A stretch of DNA of 64,000 nucleotides, from the NCBI RefSeq assembly GCF_016858305.2, contig NZ_CP074436.1, forward strand, positions 2,748,001-2,812,000, read 5' to 3'. Both the position numbers and the translations under genes were made by a program. This document shows positions 36,145 through 44,852 of the stretch, piece after piece; within the stretch, counting starts at the first letter, position 1, and each line of letters starts with the position of its first letter. Below the pieces are notes generated by a model. It was not told where the DNA came from. It did not search any database and saw only the letters and a list, made by a program, of their open reading frames with translations. This stretch comes from Polaribacter sp. Q13. Lineage in GTDB: Bacteria; Bacteroidota; Bacteroidia; Flavobacteriales; Flavobacteriaceae.

Positions 36145-37086
36145 ATGAAATCAATAAAACTACTTTTAACAATTATAATTACAAGCGCACTATTTAGCTC
36201 TTGTTCTACAGTTTATCATGATTCATATGAAGATAATTATCAAAATCAAGTTTCTTTAGAACAAGTAGTCACAGATTATGACTTATGGTATGTAGACTAT
36301 AACAGAAAAACAGGAACGGGAGACATCCCTTATGTTGCAAGTGCATTTACTTTATCATTTGTAAATGGGATTTTATACGCAAACAATAACATTGTAGATA
36401 TTGGAAGAACCGGAAATGGTTTTGGAATTGATGTTGGAACTTACAACACGTATAATGGCGAATTAGAAACCAATCATGATATAGATGGTGCAAATGATTT
36501 TGAAGTTACCGTACTTTCTAACAATGAAATTAAATTATACAACTACAGACAGAATGTAAGCTATTACTTAATTGGATATCAAGTAAATGAATTTGATTAC
36601 GATAAATTGTTCTACGAAAACATAGAATACTTTTTACAAGAATATATTGGTTGGGAAAAAGTAAGTACAAAAGGTGGAGTACCAAATGCCTTTGACTCAG
36701 AAAATTATTTAGCATTTAAACCAGAAGATATAACAACATTTTATAGTTCTCAAGAAGAAGTTGGCACTAAAGTTGATTATAATATTTGGGATTTTGTGGG
36801 CGGATATGAAATCTCTGATATAAACGGTTTTGAAGACATAAAGGATTTAACATTATTTTATGATGGCGGCGATACAGAGGAGTTTAAGTTGAGCGTTATT
36901 AACGATGGAAGGATAGCACTTTATAATTATAAGTCAGGAACAACTTACGAATTCTCTGGAAGAGGTTATTTAGTACTTAAGAAAAGTGAAAATTCTAAAA
37001 CAAGCGCAAAAGATATTGTAAGGAATGATGGCAGAAAACGTACTAAAGTAATAAGAAAGATAAAAGAAAGAAGAAATTTAAAATAA
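36145..37086 (+). CDS. Hypothetical lipoprotein with repeated beta domain
   Basis: 313 residues, not recognised. Lipobox FSSC (Cys 20). The core has LWYVDYNRKTGTGDIPYVASAFTLSFVNGILYANNNIVDIGRTG and a related later part IWDFVGGYEISDINGFEDIKDLTLFYDGGDTEEF, and ends in a strongly basic tail (KRTKVIRKIKERRNLK). Flavobacterial proteins of this kind are sometimes mislabelled as nicotinate mononucleotide adenylyltransferase; no nucleotidyltransferase HxGH motif exists here, so I reject that. Confidence 0.7.
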   Translation: MKSIKLLLTIIITSALFSSCSTVYHDSYEDNYQNQVSLEQVVTDYDLWYVDYNRKTGTGDIPYVASAFTLSFVNGILYANNNIVDIGRTGNGFGIDVGTYNTYNGELETNHDIDGANDFEVTVLSNNEIKLYNYRQNVSYYLIGYQVNEFDYDKLFYENIEYFLQEYIGWEKVSTKGGVPNAFDSENYLAFKPEDITTFYSSQEEVGTKVDYNIWDFVGGYEISDINGFEDIKDLTLFYDGGDTEEFKLSVINDGRIALYNYKSGTTYEFSGRGYLVLKKSENSKTSAKDIVRNDGRKRTKVIRKIKERRNLK

Positions 37087-37132
37087 AGTTTGGTTAGTTG
37101 ATTTTTGATTGGTTAGTTACCAATTGAAAGAT

Positions 37133-37158
37133 AAACCGTCCTGTGGAGGACGGTTTTT
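37133..37158 (+). terminator. Terminator downstream of the 313-residue lipoprotein gene
   Basis: Stem AAACCGTCCT / AGGACGGTTT, loop GTGG, followed by T. Confidence 0.9.
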
Positions 37159-37291
37159 TCTTTGTTCATAATTTAATAAAATTTTACGCTTAAATTTCTA
37201 ACTACCAAAATATGTTTTCTTAATTTTATAGAACAATTTAACAGTTTAAAATTAAACTGCTGCTAACGCAGGAATAACAGAAATAAGACTA

Positions 37292-38044
37292 ATGAAACAA
37301 ACAGCATTTATAACCGGAGCTACTTCTGGAATTGGAAAAGCAACTGCAGAAATTTTCGCAAAAAATAACATTCGTTTAGTTCTTTGTGGAAGAAGAGCAG
37401 AACGATTAGCAAAACTAAAAGAAGCACTAAGTAAGCTAACAGAAGTAACTACTTTACAGTTTGATGTTTCTAAAAGAACTGAAGTAGCAACTGCTATCAA
37501 TTCATTACCCGAAAACTTTAAACAAATAGATATTTTAATCAATAATGCAGGGAATGCACATGGTTTATCTAGCATACAAGATGGCGATATTGATGATTGG
37601 GATGCTATGTTAGATATTAACGTAAAAGGTTTGTTGTACGTTTCTAAAGCGATCATTCCTCAAATGACAGAAAGAAACAATGGTTTTATCGTTAATATTG
37701 GCTCTATAGCCGCAAAAGACGTATATGCTAACGGAAATGTGTATTGTGCGTCTAAACATGCTGTAAATGCCTTAAATAAGGCAATGAGAATCGATTTAAA
37801 CAAACATAACATTCGTGTATCCGCTATTCATCCTGGAGCGGTAGAAACTGAGTTTTCTGATGTCCGTTTTAAAGGGGATACAGAAAAGGCTAAATCCGTT
37901 TATGCAGGTTATAAAGCGTTACAAGCGGAAGATATTGCAGATATTATTTATTTTGTAATTTCGAGACCTTATCATGTGAATATAGAAGATTTAGTAGTGT
38001 ATCCAACAGCACAAGCTACACCAACAATTTTGAACAGAAAATAA
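37292..38044 (+). CDS. Short-chain dehydrogenase/reductase (YdfG-like)
   Basis: 250 residues, NAD(P)-dependent oxidoreductase. Rossmann motif ITGATSGIGKATAE at the N terminus, NNAG at about 88-91, the catalytic YxxxK in VYCASKHAV, and IHPGAVETEFS. Close to serine/3-hydroxy acid dehydrogenase YdfG in pattern. First gene of a tight operon: two bases separate it from the aldo/keto reductase and two more separate that from the AlbA_2 gene. Confidence 0.92.
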   Translation: MKQTAFITGATSGIGKATAEIFAKNNIRLVLCGRRAERLAKLKEALSKLTEVTTLQFDVSKRTEVATAINSLPENFKQIDILINNAGNAHGLSSIQDGDIDDWDAMLDINVKGLLYVSKAIIPQMTERNNGFIVNIGSIAAKDVYANGNVYCASKHAVNALNKAMRIDLNKHNIRVSAIHPGAVETEFSDVRFKGDTEKAKSVYAGYKALQAEDIADIIYFVISRPYHVNIEDLVVYPTAQATPTILNRK

Positions 38045-38046
38045 CC

Positions 38047-38910
38047 ATGCCAAAATCAGAAATAATAATTGGATGCATGTCCTGGGGAAAATGGGGAAAA
38101 CAATTCTCTACTAAAGAACAAGTTGATATGCTTCAATTCTGTATAGAAAACGGAAATTCAACATTCGATCATGCAGATATTTATGGTGATTATTCTACTG
38201 AAGCTGAATTTGGAAAGGCTTTTTTAGAAAGTGGAATTGCTCGTGAAGAAATTAATTTAGTTTCTAAATGTGGTATCCAACTTGTTGGAGAAGCTAGAGA
38301 AAATAAATTAAAGCATTATAATTATTCGAAAGAATATATAATTTGGAGTGTAGAACAATCTCTTAAAAACTTAAAAACAGATTATTTAGATACTTTTCTA
38401 TTACACAGACCAAGTCCGTTAATGCAACCTAGCGAAATTGCAGAAGCTATTTCTAAATTACAAGAAAGTGGAAAAATAATTAACTTTGGGGTATCAAACT
38501 TTACGCCTTCTCAAATTGATTTAATTGCTGATAAAATTCCTGTTTCTGTAAATCAAATAGAATTTTCATTGACACAGCATGTAGCCATGCAAAATGGAAG
38601 TTTAGATCAAATGCTTCAAAAGAGTATGCAACCAATGTGTTGGAGTCCTTTAGGAAGTGTTTTTAAAGATGAAACACCTCCATCTTTACGAATAAAAAAA
38701 GTTTTAAAAACGTTATCAGAAAAATATGTAGTTTCTGAAGATGTATTGTTATTAGCTTGGATTTTAAAACATCCTGCAAAAATTTCTCCAGTTATTGGAA
38801 CCACCAACAAAGAACGAATTTTAAATGCAAATAAAGCTTTAGAAATTAATTTAGAATTAGAAGATTGGTTTTTGCTTTTAGAAGCTAGTCAAGGAGAAGA
38901 AATGCCATAA
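38047..38910 (+). CDS. Aldo/keto reductase
   Basis: 287 residues, TIM barrel NADPH-dependent reductase. Seen: FDHADIYGDYSTEAEFGKA with the catalytic Asp and Tyr, SKCGIQL, DTFLLHRPSPL, INFGVSNFTP and PVIGTTNKERILNANKAL. Full length. Lies second in the SDR operon; a shared substrate or redox role is inference. Confidence 0.92.
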   Translation: MPKSEIIIGCMSWGKWGKQFSTKEQVDMLQFCIENGNSTFDHADIYGDYSTEAEFGKAFLESGIAREEINLVSKCGIQLVGEARENKLKHYNYSKEYIIWSVEQSLKNLKTDYLDTFLLHRPSPLMQPSEIAEAISKLQESGKIINFGVSNFTPSQIDLIADKIPVSVNQIEFSLTQHVAMQNGSLDQMLQKSMQPMCWSPLGSVFKDETPPSLRIKKVLKTLSEKYVVSEDVLLLAWILKHPAKISPVIGTTNKERILNANKALEINLELEDWFLLLEASQGEEMP

Positions 38911-38912
38911 AA

Positions 38913-40052
38913 ATGATAAATAAACGCTTACTTATTAAAAACCTACTTTCTCACAATGATGAGAATAGTTTTTATGATAAAAAGCAACGGTTATCTTTAA
39001 GTGCAAAAGACGGAAAAGCAAAGTTTTTAAAACATATTTGTGCGCTTTCTAATTCCAATCCAGAGAACAATTCTTACATTGTAATTGGTGTTGAAGATGA
39101 AGAAAACAAAATTATTGGAGTCGATTTTTATGATGATAGCAAGATTCAGAATTTGGTAAATGCCTATTTAAAAAATCCTCCAAAAATTGAATATGAAAAT
39201 GTTCCTTTTCCTAGCTTACAGCGTCACAAAGTAATCGGATTGGTAACCATTCATCCGAATAATAAAATTACATCACTTTTAAAAAACACTTGGAAATACA
39301 GAAAAGGAACTACATTTTACAGACGCGGAAGTAATTCTTTACCAACATCTGGAAAATTTGAATTAAGAAATACCAACAAAGAAATTGTTGAAGCTATAGA
39401 GAAAAACGCTCGTAATAATATAGAATTAACTTTAGACGGTGTTTTCGATTTTATTAACAATCACAAGCCAGAATACACCCCACAATACAAAGTTTTTAAT
39501 GAACAGTTTGTGTTGTGTTGGGCAGGAGAAAAGAAAATATTAAATAATGAAGAATTCTTTTCTAGAGTAGATATCGAATTAATTAACGAGCAAGTAAAAC
39601 TGTTTTTTTCTGCTCTAGATGATGTACAAATTAGTTATAATAATCAATCATTTATTATAACCGAATACATTTATTTAGGTTTAGAAAAGCAAGAGAAATT
39701 ATATCCTTTAGAAAAAACAATCATCCATTTTAAAGAAAACGGACAACATGATATTGTAAAAGAATTTTTGTTTGTCCCTCCAAAATTTAATGTAAATATT
39801 ATGCTACATATTTACAATAGCTGTAACTCCATCACCAAAAAAATTGAGAATAAAACTCCGCTTTCAGAAATAGAACAAGAAGAAGTTTATCGCTTGCCCA
39901 CCAATTATTTAATCTGTTATTTACATGGTTTTATCGAAGTTTCTAAACAACTTAGAAAAGTAAAAAACTATCTAAAAAATTTAGAAGACAAAACCACCTA
40001 CATTAAGTATAAAGAGGCCATGAGAGTTATTAGAAAAATACAATATGGTTAG
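38913..40052 (+). CDS. AlbA_2/Schlafen-type putative nucleic-acid-binding protein
   Basis: 379 residues. The first 140 residues carry the AlbA_2 pattern: LSAKDGKAKFLKHICALSNSNPENNSYIVIGVEDEENKIIGVD, and FYRRGSNS. The remainder is unfamiliar and mostly helical. AlbA_2 proteins are often regulators or stress-linked; substrate and role unknown. It starts two bases after the aldo/keto reductase stop. Confidence 0.8.
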   Translation: MINKRLLIKNLLSHNDENSFYDKKQRLSLSAKDGKAKFLKHICALSNSNPENNSYIVIGVEDEENKIIGVDFYDDSKIQNLVNAYLKNPPKIEYENVPFPSLQRHKVIGLVTIHPNNKITSLLKNTWKYRKGTTFYRRGSNSLPTSGKFELRNTNKEIVEAIEKNARNNIELTLDGVFDFINNHKPEYTPQYKVFNEQFVLCWAGEKKILNNEEFFSRVDIELINEQVKLFFSALDDVQISYNNQSFIITEYIYLGLEKQEKLYPLEKTIIHFKENGQHDIVKEFLFVPPKFNVNIMLHIYNSCNSITKKIENKTPLSEIEQEEVYRLPTNYLICYLHGFIEVSKQLRKVKNYLKNLEDKTTYIKYKEAMRVIRKIQYG

Positions 40053-40085
40053 AAAACTATTTTCCTTTTACCAAAAAGAATCTAA

Positions 40086-41060
40086 TTAATGCAAAGGTCT
40101 TTTTTTAATCATCCCTCCTTTTATATCCTTTATACTATTCATAATTATAAAAGCATTCGATTCTATTTTTTCTATTTCTGTATTTAATTTATTTACTTCT
40201 AAACGAGTAATTACGGTGTAAATAATATTCATTTCTTTAGAAACACCATGTTTAGCATAACCACCTTCTCCTTTATAAATAGTTACAGCACGTCCTAATT
40301 TTTCTACAATCATTTCTCTAATTCGGTTACTTTGAGAAGAAATAATAGTTACCCCAATATATTCTTCAATTCCTTCAATTATAAAATCTAAGGTTTTAGA
40401 AGCTGCCATATAAGTTATCATTGAATAAAGTGCTACTTCTATAGAAAGTAAATAGGCAGCAACAGAAAAAATAACAACATTAATTAATATAATAATATCT
40501 CCAATGGTTGCTCCTACTTTTCTACTTAAGTAAATGGCAAGAACTTCGGTTCCGTCAATTACAGCACCACCTCTAATAGCAAGTCCTATTCCTGCACCAA
40601 GAAAAAACCCACCAAAAATTGCTACTAACAAATCGTCATCGGTAACATTAGGAAAAGGGACAATTGCAACACAAAGTGCCAAACCCGTAATTGCCAAAGC
40701 CGTCTTTATGGCAAACTGCTTTCCCATAATTTTATATCCTAAAAATACAAAAGGAATATTTATACAAATAATAAGAACATAAAGCGGAATGCCAGTAACT
40801 GCAGCTATTAGTAATGAAATACCTGTAGCTCCACCGTCTATAAAATCGTTTGTTAGTAGAAAACCTTTAAAGCCAAAAGAGGCCGAAAAGATACCGATTA
40901 CTATAAGTGTTACGTTTTTTAAATTACGTTTAAAGTTAACCGTAATTTCTCTATATCTTTTTGCTAGTTTATATTCAGAAGGGCTTCCTTTCGGATATTT
41001 TTTTTTATCCTTAAACTTTAGGGTTGTTTTAACGATGATGTCTGCTAAAAATGAATTCAT
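40086..41060 (-). CDS. YitT family membrane protein (DUF2179)
   Basis: 324 residues. Five or six hydrophobic segments (about 50-70, 75-100, 108-130, 138-165, 175-200) with the typical GGATGISLL and GGAVIDGTEVLAIYLSRK, then the DUF2179 cytoplasmic domain (GVTIISSQSNRIREMIVEKLGRAVTIYKGEGGYAKH). Function unknown; no partner beside it. Confidence 0.92.
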   Translation of the reverse strand: MNSFLADIIVKTTLKFKDKKKYPKGSPSEYKLAKRYREITVNFKRNLKNVTLIVIGIFSASFGFKGFLLTNDFIDGGATGISLLIAAVTGIPLYVLIICINIPFVFLGYKIMGKQFAIKTALAITGLALCVAIVPFPNVTDDDLLVAIFGGFFLGAGIGLAIRGGAVIDGTEVLAIYLSRKVGATIGDIIILINVVIFSVAAYLLSIEVALYSMITYMAASKTLDFIIEGIEEYIGVTIISSQSNRIREMIVEKLGRAVTIYKGEGGYAKHGVSKEMNIIYTVITRLEVNKLNTEIEKIESNAFIIMNSIKDIKGGMIKKRPLH

Positions 41061-41159
41061 TTATTTCTAAGTATTTTTCTGTTATGGATAACTGAAAATG
41101 ATAAAGTAAATTTATCATGATTAAAACGAAATTAAAGGTTTTTTAATCAATAACAAACA

Positions 41160-42350
41160 TTAAACAAAATTCAATTTAGAAAAAGATTTATTTAAAATAG
41201 CAACATCATCTACTTGCAACCATTTGTCTAAAATTGTAGCGTAAACCTCTCTAAAATCAATCTCGTATTTAAGATTTCCGTTTTTATCTAAATCGCCTAA
41301 ATTTGGTAAATCATTATACAAACCTTGTTTCTTTAGGTTTTTTCCCATCACAAAAACGTTGTTAGCTGTACCGTGATCTGTTCCTTTAGATTCGTTTTGT
41401 TTTACGCGTCTGCCAAATTCAGAAAAAGTAAGAATTAACACATCATCAAAACTGTTGTTTTTTTGTAAATCATTTATAAACACTTCCATACTTTCTGCAT
41501 ACACTTTTAACAACCTTTCTTGTGTACCTGCTTGGTTTGCATGTGTATCAAAACCACTTAAACCTGCATAATATACTTGTGTTTCTAAACCAGAATTTAT
41601 AAATTGAGAAATAGTATTAAGTTGTTTTCCAAAAATATTTTTAGGATACGCTGCTGTAGTACTTTTTGTGTTGCTTTTTTCAAAAATGTGTTTTGCAGAT
41701 GATTTTGCATCAATCATGGTATTGTACAAATACCCTAAATTATGTTCGCTTAAATGTGCATCATTATAATTGGTTACCACATTGTTAAAAAATGGCGCAC
41801 GCATAGGGTTGTAAAACATTTTTGGATCTGTAATTGCCAATCCATTTTGCGTTTTCCCCTTCATCATTAAAGACAGACTTTCATCTACTTCAATGGCAGC
41901 ATACGGATTCCCTTTGGTATAATCTAAATATCTGCCCACCCAACCATTTTGTAAATATTCATTACTATCACTGGCTGTTTGCCAAATATCCGTAGATCTA
42001 AAATGAGATAAATTAGGGTTCGGATATCCTACGTTATTTATAATACTTACAAAACCTTTGTTATATAAATCTTGTAAAGGTTGCAGACTTTTGTGCAGCC
42101 CAACCTCATCAGAAATTTTAAATACATCGTTTTTATTGATGGCAATGTTATTTCTTTCTTGATAATAAATATCATTATTAAAAGGCACCACCGTATTTAA
42201 ACCATCATTACCTCCTTTTAACTGAATAATTACTACTTTTTTATTGCTAAATGTTTTCACAGGAAGCTGTTCAAAAGCCTTTAAAAATTGAGGTACAAAA
42301 AACATCCCTGAAGCAAAAGTTGTCCGTTTTAAAAAATCTCTACGTTTCAT
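41160..42350 (-). CDS. DUF1501 family protein with Tat signal
   Basis: 396 residues. Twin-arginine leader MKRRDFLKRTTFASGMFFVPQF. Family segments VVIIQLKGGNDGLNTVVPF, FDTHANQAG, LTFSEFGRRVKQNESKGTDHGTANNVFVMG, all of the alkaline-phosphatase-like DUF1501 fold, which suggests a folded periplasmic or surface metal-dependent hydrolase. It follows a DUF1800 gene on the same strand, the usual pair; the function of the pair is unknown. Confidence 0.92.
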   Translation of the reverse strand: MKRRDFLKRTTFASGMFFVPQFLKAFEQLPVKTFSNKKVVIIQLKGGNDGLNTVVPFNNDIYYQERNNIAINKNDVFKISDEVGLHKSLQPLQDLYNKGFVSIINNVGYPNPNLSHFRSTDIWQTASDSNEYLQNGWVGRYLDYTKGNPYAAIEVDESLSLMMKGKTQNGLAITDPKMFYNPMRAPFFNNVVTNYNDAHLSEHNLGYLYNTMIDAKSSAKHIFEKSNTKSTTAAYPKNIFGKQLNTISQFINSGLETQVYYAGLSGFDTHANQAGTQERLLKVYAESMEVFINDLQKNNSFDDVLILTFSEFGRRVKQNESKGTDHGTANNVFVMGKNLKKQGLYNDLPNLGDLDKNGNLKYEIDFREVYATILDKWLQVDDVAILNKSFSKLNFV

Positions 42351-42407
42351 GTGTCTATTTTTAATGTTTTTAAATATACTTTTTTTTAAGGCGATAAAAT
42401 AAATTTT

Positions 42408-42432
42408 GTCATCTCGATCGCAGTCGAGAGGT
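42408..42432. repeat. GTCATCTCGA palindromic repeat in the DUF1501-DUF1800 spacer
   Basis: GTCATCTCGATCGCAGTCGAGAGG contains the inverted repeat CTCGA-6nt-TCGAG. It is one more member of the GTCAT-anchored repeats and lies directly at the stop end of the DUF1800 gene. Confidence 0.6.
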
Positions 42433-43805
42433 TAACAAAGTTGATATTCAGGTAAACTCATTAATTGCACAACAAAATCGTGCTTAGAAAGTTGCTGATT
42501 TCTTTCTAACATTACTTCGGTTCCACTATTTATTTTTGTTGTTATAATTTGATGTACCAGTTCTTTATTAGATTTCTTTTTATAATTTTCTTCAAAAGAA
42601 TTCCAATCTGCAGAAACCTTTATAAAAGCTTTTCTGCGTAGTTTTCTTTTCTTAAAATTGGTAATCATGGTTTCTTCATCTCCAATTTCTGAATATGCAA
42701 TTTCTGCATTGTTTAATAATACAGAGGGCAAGCGTAAACGTGTAACAATGGTATTGCTATCAATCCAATTACGGCCAGTTTTCCAACCTGCAACATTTGG
42801 CGGACTTAATAATATCTGCCCCAACAATCTTTGCAGTAATAAAACTTGATTTTGCTTTTCTATTGTATAAGGCACAATAGTATTTATACCAACTAAAAAT
42901 TCAATAGGCGATTTTATTTTGGTTCCAATATTTTCATCAGCATAAAACCATTTAGAAAGCAATACAAAACGCATTAACTTTTCTATATTATAATCTTTAT
43001 AAAACACCTCTACCATTTCATTTACATGCTTTTCATTAATGTTTTCATTGACAAAATAGCGGTAAATTTTTTCTGATATAAAACGTGCACATTGCTTTTT
43101 TTCTAGAATGATGTCTATAATATCATCTCCCTGAAAATTACCAGTTTTTCCGAAAAAAGTTTTATTATTTTCATCATGATATTTTTCTCTAAAGAAAAAT
43201 TTTCCCTTTACATTATTAGTATATCCGGTAAAAGACCTTGCAGATTCTTTAATATCTTGTTCTGTATATTGATCTTGTCCTAAGGTAAAAAGCTCCATTA
43301 ATTCTCTCGCAAAATTCTCATTAGGACTTTCTTTCTTATTCTGTTTATTGTTTAAATATGCAAGCATTGCTGCTTCTTTAGAAACAGTTTTAGTGAAATT
43401 ATTAAAATTTCCCAAAGCGTTTCTTCGCAACATATTATTGTAGCTTTCTGCATATAAAATGTTTTTACTCTCACAAACAAAATGATTTGCCCAAAATAAG
43501 GTCATTTTTTCTCGTAAAATTTCGGAAGGGTTATTTAACCGTTGAAACCAAGCTGTAGAAAATTCTTGTACTTTTTTCCTACTAATTTTTTGGAGCTCTC
43601 TTCTTTGTTTTGGTTCTTTTAAATCTTTAAAAGAAATCCCTTTTAAATAAGAAGTATCTACAGATAAAGAAGTTACTTTCTTTGAAGAAGCAAATAACTC
43701 GTTTACTACGTATTTTTTACTTTTCTTAGATAAACGAGCCAATTCTTTTGGTGTAATACCAAAACCAACTCTGTTATATAAATGTTGTATATGTTCTGAT
43801 TTCAT
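42432..43805 (-). CDS. DUF1800 family protein
   Basis: 457 residues. MKSEHIQHLYNRVGFGITPKEL, then WFQRLNNPSEILREKMTLFWANHFVCE, NENFARELMELFTLGQDQYTEQDIKESARSFTGY and LGQILLSPPNVAGWKTGRNWID are the DUF1800 signature. The start at 43805 is preferred over 43811 (the ATG pair MFMK). It comes first in the two-gene unit with the DUF1501 gene. Confidence 0.92.
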   Translation of the reverse strand: MKSEHIQHLYNRVGFGITPKELARLSKKSKKYVVNELFASSKKVTSLSVDTSYLKGISFKDLKEPKQRRELQKISRKKVQEFSTAWFQRLNNPSEILREKMTLFWANHFVCESKNILYAESYNNMLRRNALGNFNNFTKTVSKEAAMLAYLNNKQNKKESPNENFARELMELFTLGQDQYTEQDIKESARSFTGYTNNVKGKFFFREKYHDENNKTFFGKTGNFQGDDIIDIILEKKQCARFISEKIYRYFVNENINEKHVNEMVEVFYKDYNIEKLMRFVLLSKWFYADENIGTKIKSPIEFLVGINTIVPYTIEKQNQVLLLQRLLGQILLSPPNVAGWKTGRNWIDSNTIVTRLRLPSVLLNNAEIAYSEIGDEETMITNFKKRKLRRKAFIKVSADWNSFEENYKKKSNKELVHQIITTKINSGTEVMLERNQQLSKHDFVVQLMSLPEYQLC

Positions 43806-43924
43806 AAACATTAGACTGTATAATTTAAAGATAGTTTAATTTTTGCTTAAAATTCTAAGAATAATTAAAATAAAGAAACTAGCTATCCATAAATAAAACA
43901 GTTCTTGATGAACAGGGATAAAAT

Positions 43925-44291
43925 ATGTTCTATTTAGGGACTTTAGGAGCAGGACACACTACTAAGTTAATTAACAACTTTATGGGTATGACTACTGTTG
44001 TAGCAATGTCTCAAGCTTTTGCTGCTGCAAAACTTGGTAGCGTAGACGGACAACAATTGTTTGATATTATGTCTTCTAGACCATCAAACTCTCCTTTTAT
44101 GAAATTCTGTAAAAACTACGCAGTAGATAACGTAAGTGATTTAGGCTCCCTATTGCAAAAGAACTTCTGGGAACCTTCAGACTGCTTTAGACGCAGGAAT
44201 AAGTAGTGGAAATATTCCTGAAATATTTGATTATTTTGTTAATTTAAAGAAACTTGAGACTACTTGGAGGGAGAACTGCTATATTGAATAA
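43925..44291 (+). pseudogene. Remnant of a 3-hydroxyisobutyrate/2-hydroxy-3-oxopropionate dehydrogenase
   Basis: Only the C-terminal half is recognisable: VFYLGTLGAGHTTKLINNFMGMTTVVAMSQAFAAAKLG is the helical substrate domain of the beta-hydroxyacid dehydrogenases. The frame continues to about 44160 and then shifts: the next frame reads GNLQTALDAGISSGNIPEIFDYFVNLKK, the expected end, to a stop at 44289-44291. The Rossmann half (about 160 residues) and a segment between the two frames are absent. No start codon is needed; it is almost certainly inactive. Confidence 0.78.
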
Positions 44292-44340
44292 AAGATATCT
44301 TATAAACTAATATAGCAAAAAAGTATTTATTTAAAATAAA

Positions 44341-44685
44341 TTACATAGAATATGCCAACCATTCTTCTGGTATTGGTTCTAAATCTAATTCTACTTTTCT
44401 AGTTTTTATAATCTTTTTATAACCTAATCTAGATATTAGAGGTACAGATAACTTAATATTATTCTTTTGATTAATGAGTTCTAAAACCTCATGAATACTT
44501 CTTTTTGTACACAAAACCAAACTATTCATCATAGCATTAGATTCTATTTCTAAATCGTAGAAATCTACAAAATAAGCAGGCTTACCATCCTTATAAATAA
44601 CCCATTGTGTGGCTTTTTTTTCTGGTGTTTCTATAACTTCTTTAGTACCACTTAAGGTTCTATATGTATTTGATAAAAACATCAT
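44341..44685 (-). CDS. Hypothetical protein
   Basis: 114 residues, not recognised; no signal peptide or membrane segment. Strong promoter TTG-N17-TACTTTTG on the minus strand (44762-44735) places the transcript start just at the first in-frame ATG (44727), which would be leaderless; the internal pair of ATGs at 44685 follows a typical leader and precedes a hydrophilic body (MMFLSNTYRTLSGTKEVIETPEKKATQWVI), so I use it. The text WVIYKDGKPAYFVDFYDLE is the most distinctive part. Confidence 0.6.
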   Translation of the reverse strand: MMFLSNTYRTLSGTKEVIETPEKKATQWVIYKDGKPAYFVDFYDLEIESNAMMNSLVLCTKRSIHEVLELINQKNNIKLSVPLISRLGYKKIIKTRKVELDLEPIPEEWLAYSM

Positions 44686-44734
44686 TTTTTGTATTAATAT
44701 TAATTTTATTTTAATAAAAACGACCATTTTCTAA

Positions 44735-44762
44735 CAAAAGTATATAAATAATCGTTTTGCAA
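44735..44762 (-). promoter_or_regulatory. Promoter TTG-N17-TACTTTTG for the 114-residue gene
   Basis: Read on the minus strand, TTG (44762-44760), 17 bases, then TACTTTTG (44742-44735): both elements match the Bacteroidetes consensus. Confidence 0.75.
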
Positions 44763-44852
44763 AATTAAATTTTTAAACAGCTCAGATCATTATATTTCGA
44801 TAAACGAACCATAAAACTCGTTAAAGATTATATAACAAGGGATAAAACTATT

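Noticed and set aside
36145..37086. Nicotinate mononucleotide adenylyltransferase
   Set aside because: Lipoprotein with no HxGH motif; the name seems an inherited mislabel.
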